DNA from: Tyto alba
Taxonomy: Eukaryota > Chordata > Aves > Strigiformes > Tytonidae
Direction of reading: 5' to 3'
Assembly (NCBI RefSeq): GCF_018691265.1
Contig: NW_024881321.1
Span: forward strand, 23,348,198 to 23,412,197
Length of the DNA: 64,000 nucleotides
The notes below the pieces were generated by a model. It searched no databases and was not told the DNA's origin. It saw only the letters and a list, made by a program, of their open reading frames with translations. How positions within the stretch are numbered: the stretch's first letter is position 1; every line of letters starts with the position of its first letter. Both the position numbers and the translations under genes were made by a program. Shown piece by piece: positions 59,449-64,000 of the stretch.

Positions 59449-62400
59449 ATATGCAAAACTTTCATACTTTTTAATGAACAATATAGTATACTTTAATTTT
59501 CATGATGGTATTTATCTTCTTTTACTAGCCATTTGAACTCAGGTCTCATAAATCTGCAAACTTAATGTCAGGGCATTAGTAAAAAGAGCAGAACTATATG
59601 ACTATGTATGATTTAGTCATAAACAAATTCTCCACTGTATTTTGGTAAACTGGCTGATCTGTACATGCTACCAAATGCAGAATTACTTTTGCAGATTAAA
59701 TTAGATTAAAGGCGGTCTAATTCAAGTAAAGATTCCAAGTACATGTGTGTATTGGTATCTTCTCCCTCAGGTATTACAAATTGACTTCCTTGCATAGTAA
59801 AGAACTTGGAAATTTGTAAGCTCTGTAATCAGAAGCCTAGTTCCATGGAAAGCTTCATATACACTTGATAAAAATTAATATTCTGAGTTTTGGAAAGAGA
59901 AATAAGCCTTCATTTTAACCCCATTTTCATGTTATATCCACAGCAGGATAAATAATTTGGAAGTTCTTCTGCAAACGTATCTAAATAAATATTGTTTACT
60001 GCTGTACTGCCTGTGAGCTCTCCTACCAATTTCAATGTCTTATTTTCTGCAAAATTATGTGACGATTTTAAGATCAAGACAGACTTTTCTTGGATAAAAA
60101 ATATAATTTTTGCACTGGGAGTTCATTAAAATAATGTTTATTCTCTGTATCACTCAGGAAGTAATTCAGCTCAGCATAGTTTAGGAAAGGTGTTTGGAGG
60201 TTTCGTTGGGGTATTTTTGTTTTGCTCTGTTTTGTTTTTTTTCTTCTTTAGTTTATATTATAATAGCGTTAGATCTTAAATAAAGATCATGATTGTGCCA
60301 CATGAAGAGACAGCTCTTGCTCTTAAAAGATGTCATCCTAAGAAGCCTTTTGTTACATTTAGCTGCCAAGGGAAAAGTGTGTTTTAGGCAAGCTATTTCA
60401 TGACACATGGTGCCTGGTTAATTTCTATCTAAAAGCTCATTACTTCACAGCTTCTTGGTTTTAACTTTTACATCCTCTATTTCTGTACCTGTTTGGGCAG
60501 TAATTAATGTATTTGTAATGCTCTGTCTGTACCAAAGAATGGCTGTATTATTAATGAGAGCGAACTGTACATGGGCAAAATTAATGAAAGAAAATAGTAA
60601 ATTGAACCTTAATATACTATCAGCTCTTATTATCTATGTCAACTCTATTACATCCTGCATTGATAACCTTTCCAACATAAAACGTTCTGACAAGACATTA
60701 ATTCAAGAAACGGAAAGGTTTGGCTTCACATAAAATGTTATTAAGCGGTAAGTATAATGCATTTTAAAAGTTGGTATCCTTCATTCTGCATACAGATTTG
60801 GATGTGTGGGTCTAAAAGTCAAGTCCAGTCACCACTGACATTACTGGCAAATGAAAATCCCCCTCCCCTTGAAGGGAGGAAGACACAAATATCGTAGCAA
60901 GCACAAGTTTTAACTCAGCTTTCCCTTGTGCTTTATGATCTTCTTACAATAGGTGTTCTTCTGGTTTTGTTTGGGTTGCCTTTTTTTTTGTTCTTGTTTT
61001 GTTTTTTTGTTTTGTTTTTTTTTTTTTTCCCATGTGAACAGTTATCAAAGAGTTAAATGGTGGTGTTTGTGAAGGCTTTTTTAAAGATTAACTTTAAAAA
61101 GACTTTGCATGTACACATTCAAGCCAGATTGTGTCTTATTCTATAGAAGTGTTAAGTGTCATATGTTTTTACAGGCAAGCCACAAATTTCTATGAGATGT
61201 AGGTGGTTTTTTATCAGGACTGCATTCAACACACACACCATAACCTCAAGATCATGAATTCTGGACCTTTAGTGGTATAAGATTGCTCAATACACACATT
61301 GAGATGAAATACAGGTTTAATTTAAACTTTAGTGAGGTTAAATACGTAACTTCTACTTTATTTTTCATCACTGTATGATACTATGATACTTCTATAACTC
61401 TAAAAATATAAAATATAAGCAACCATAATCACCAAGAGAGGGCAAATTGAGCCAGTTCTCTTAAGAACAGGGGGTCTGTGGTTAGGGACCCTCCCCTTAG
61501 GTTGGGATGCCTCCTAATGAAACACCTGGGATTGAGAACCCTCACATTCAAGGTGAGTGATATACACATTTTGGGTCATCATTCTTAAAGCTTAAGAATT
61601 CTTCAGTCACTTGTGCAATAATTAACTCCTCTTGCATCATTGAATCTGTGGTTTGTTAATATTGTTGGTGTTCTAAATTATTTTGATAAAAATAAATCTT
61701 GTTAAATTTAACACCTGACCAAATTTGACTGTGTGCCTCTGCAACATAGCTCTGGTATTTTTCAGACCTCAGCGTAAAAATCATTAATGCAGCAGAACAC
61801 AAGCTAAAGGGCAAAAACGAGAAAACAGACAACCAAAAAATAAACAAAGGGATAAGTTTACACAATTATGACTTGGATCAGCTTCTGAGTGTCAAATGAG
61901 AATTCCCTTTCCCTATAAGGAAAAGAAATACAACTCTGCCACTGGAAATAATAGACAGGGAAGGAAGAAATAAAAGGAGGGAACATTTAGGGGCATGCAG
62001 TAAGAAAGGAGATTGTAAAATCACCTTCTTAACCTCCTATACAGCTCCTAGATCAGACCATTTGTCTTAGACACATGGTTTTGGGTATGATATATTATCA
62101 TTCAAAGTACTTATCTTTCGCTTGGGCCATGAAGGATGTTTAGATGAATTGTTAAAACTAGAGAAATAACTTTAGAAATAGTTATCTTAGATAAAATAGA
62201 TCTCATATGGAGTCCCCTGTAATCCATCTGATCTGCTTCTCAGTATGCCTTTTGGGTTCTACCTGCTTGTCGTATGCTAGAATTCTTATGTGCTGAAATT
62301 TCAGTAGTAAATACTTTGAAAGAGTAATTTCCAAAAGCTTCATTGCCCACTCATAATTTCATGCATATCTTTGGCAAACTCATGGACATTTCAATAGAGA

Positions 62401-62904
62401 AGCTGTTTTAGGTTGTAGTTCAGACAAATGGCATCAAAGCTGTTCTGTAGCATTTGCAGTTCTCAATTCTTAGAATAACTATACACTATATGAGATAAAA
62501 AAATCCTTCCTTTTTTAAGTATCTGCAACTATCACAAAAACATAAGGGCAAATATAAGTGAAGTAAAAGAGCAAGATATAATGAAGTTTTGGATTTTTCA
62601 GAAGTGTAAGAAGCAACTGGTAAAGCCAATGTGTTTTTGTAGTGTCAGGCATTTAATGACTGCTTGAAATAAGTGTAATTTGCACATTATGAAGAAAATA
62701 AAAGTGTAACCGTAAAACAAGCATTCAGATTTTGCAGTTCTGTAGCTACATTTATTATATTATGCAGAATTATCCATATAATAGAATTTTTATTAATTTT
62801 AATGAGAGAAATGTGATAAAATTCCTGACATAGATTTGAAATGCAAATAGCCACATCCAAAGAATTGCGGTCAATGGCTTAATATAGAAGTATAAACAAG
62901 TAAG
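59449..62904. other. AT-rich non-coding stretch
   Basis: T/G-rich tracts at 60205-60245 and 60965-61030. An open frame of 92 codons (60455-60733) has only a TTG start and no motif. No gene recognised. Confidence 0.5.
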
Positions 62905-63410
62905 AAGTGGTTGAGGGGTCTGTTTTGGGCCTAGTACTGTTCAATATTTTTATTAATGGCATAGATAGTAGGATTGAGTGCACCCACAGCAAGTCTGCAG
63001 ATGACACCAAGCTGAGTGGTGCAGGTGATATGCTTGAGGGAGAGTATGCTATCCAGAGGGACCTTGACAGCCTTGAGGAGTAGGTCCATGAGAACCTCAT
63101 AAAGTTCAACAAAACTAAGTGCAAGGTCCTGCACCTGGTTTGGGGCAATCCCCTGTGTCAAAACAGACTGGGGGATAAATGGATTGAGAGGAGCCACACA
63201 GAGAAGCTCATGGGGATACTGGTGGATGAAAAATTACATGAGGCAGTAGTGTGTGCTTGCAGCCCTGAAAGCCTTGGATGCATAAAAAGAAGTGTGGCCA
63301 TCAGGCCAAGGAAAATGATTCCCCCCCTCTACTCTGCCCTCATGAGACCCCACCCAGAGTTCTGCATACAGTTCAGGAGTCCTTAGTACAAGAATGAGAT
63401 GGACTTTCTT
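62905..63410 (+). mobile_element. CR1 ORF2 fragment, late reverse transcriptase region, sense
   Basis: Translation reads [12 protein letters not shown] (motif after the RT catalytic core), [10 protein letters not shown], a DLDSLEEWVHENLIKFNK-type segment, TKCKVLHLVWGNPL and YSALMRPHPEYCIQF. This is the second half of the CR1 RT and the start of the downstream region. It is interrupted by stops and a frameshift. Similarity in this orientation ends at about 63410. Confidence 0.88.
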
Positions 63411-63419
63411 GAGTGGGAC

Positions 63420-64000
63420 TAGTGGAGTCATCCGCAGGTCATCTTGTCATAGAAGAAGATCAAGCAGCACTTGCCTTTCATACATCCATGCTGACTGGGC
63501 CTGATCACCTGGTTGTCCTGTATGTGACATGTGTTGGCACTCAAGATAATACCCTCCAAAACCTTCCCCATCATCAAGATCAGACTGACAGGCCTGTAGT
63601 TACCCCGACCCTCTTTCCAGCCATTCCTGTAGATAAGCATCACATTTACTAACCTCCAGTCAACTGGGACCTCGCCAGTTAGCGGGTACTGCTGATAAAT
63701 GATGGAAAGTGGCATGGGGAGCACTTCTATCAGCTCCTTCAATACCCTTGGTTGGATCCCATCCAGCCCCATAGACTTGTGTAAATCTAAGTGGTGTATC
63801 AGGTCACTAACCACTTCCCCTTGGATTATGGGGACTTCATACTGCACCCTGTCTCTGTCTTCCAGATCAGGGGGCTGGGTCCTGGAGAACAACTGGTCTT
63901 ATGATTAAAGCCTGAGACAAAGAACGCATTAAGTACCTCAGCCTTTGTCACTATGTTTCCCCCAGCATCCAACACAGTATAGAGATTCTCCTTAGGCCTC
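63420..64000 (-). mobile_element. CR1 ORF2 fragment, early reverse transcriptase region, antisense
   Basis: On the minus strand a 154-codon open stretch (63892-63428) contains SMGLDGIQPRVLKEL, PLSIIYQQ, GEVPVDWRLVNVMLIY and GRGNYRPVSL, all hallmarks of the N-terminal half of CR1 RT. It ends at FFYDKMTC, near 63425. Coding similarity continues to the window edge. It lies back-to-back with the sense fragment that covers the following part of the same ORF. Confidence 0.9.

Noticed and set aside
60455..60733. 92-codon hydrophobic open frame
   Set aside because: It starts only with TTG, has no known motif or splice context, and lies in AT-rich non-coding DNA.

Overview
The window looks like bird genomic DNA, mostly non-coding and unusually rich in endogenous retroviruses (ERVs). 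Evidence for a bird is the CR1 LINE fragments in both orientations, including ORF1 esterase, ORF2 endonuclease and reverse transcriptase pieces, and several avian-style LTR families. I found no convincing host protein-coding exon, tRNA, rRNA or CRISPR array. All substantial coding signal is retroviral or CR1, and every copy is broken. LTR/ERV DNA that I could delimit adds up to about 19 kb of 64 kb (about 30%). That is far above ordinary avian autosomal DNA, so a low-recombination, ERV-rich region such as the W chromosome is a reasonable but unproven inference.

Layout. 1-1230: GT-rich sequence resembling an ERV leader, split by an antisense LTR (197-578). 1231-9502: AT-rich sequence with no recognised gene. 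9503-14413: a young class II (ERVK/betaretrovirus-like) provirus with 535-bp LTRs and a perfect 6-bp target-site duplication (TSD). It has a lysine-type primer binding site, a 14-copy 41-42 bp minisatellite in the leader, a frameshifted gag, no pol, and an env-like 3' remnant. A 151-bp tandem duplication carries a second polypurine tract. 15.5-18 kb: two ERVL-like solo LTRs. 19.1-23.4 kb: CR1 pieces and an old antisense LTR. 25-28.7 kb: a diverged direct-repeat pair, an LTR-like block and a class II solo LTR. 29.2 kb: a long AGAAT pentanucleotide array next to a CR1 3' end. 33.3-36.2 kb: a 5'-truncated gammaretrovirus-like pol with a 3' LTR. 39-48 kb: a cluster of solo LTRs including two cases of an LTR inserted in inverted orientation inside a copy of its own family, with all four TSD pairs intact. 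53-59.5 kb: five more solo LTRs. 62.9-64 kb: two CR1 ORF2 pieces in opposite orientation.

How the parts fit. Three TSD lengths sort the LTRs: 6 bp (ERVK-like provirus, 28.1 kb LTR), 4 bp (gamma-like 53.3, 54.1 and 45.2-46.7 kb LTRs) and 5 bp (ERVL-like LTRs). The most notable signals are the leader minisatellite and duplicated polypurine tract of the gag-only provirus, whose duplication looks older than the insertion itself, and clusters of p53-half-site-like palindromes in the U3 repeats of the gamma LTR family.
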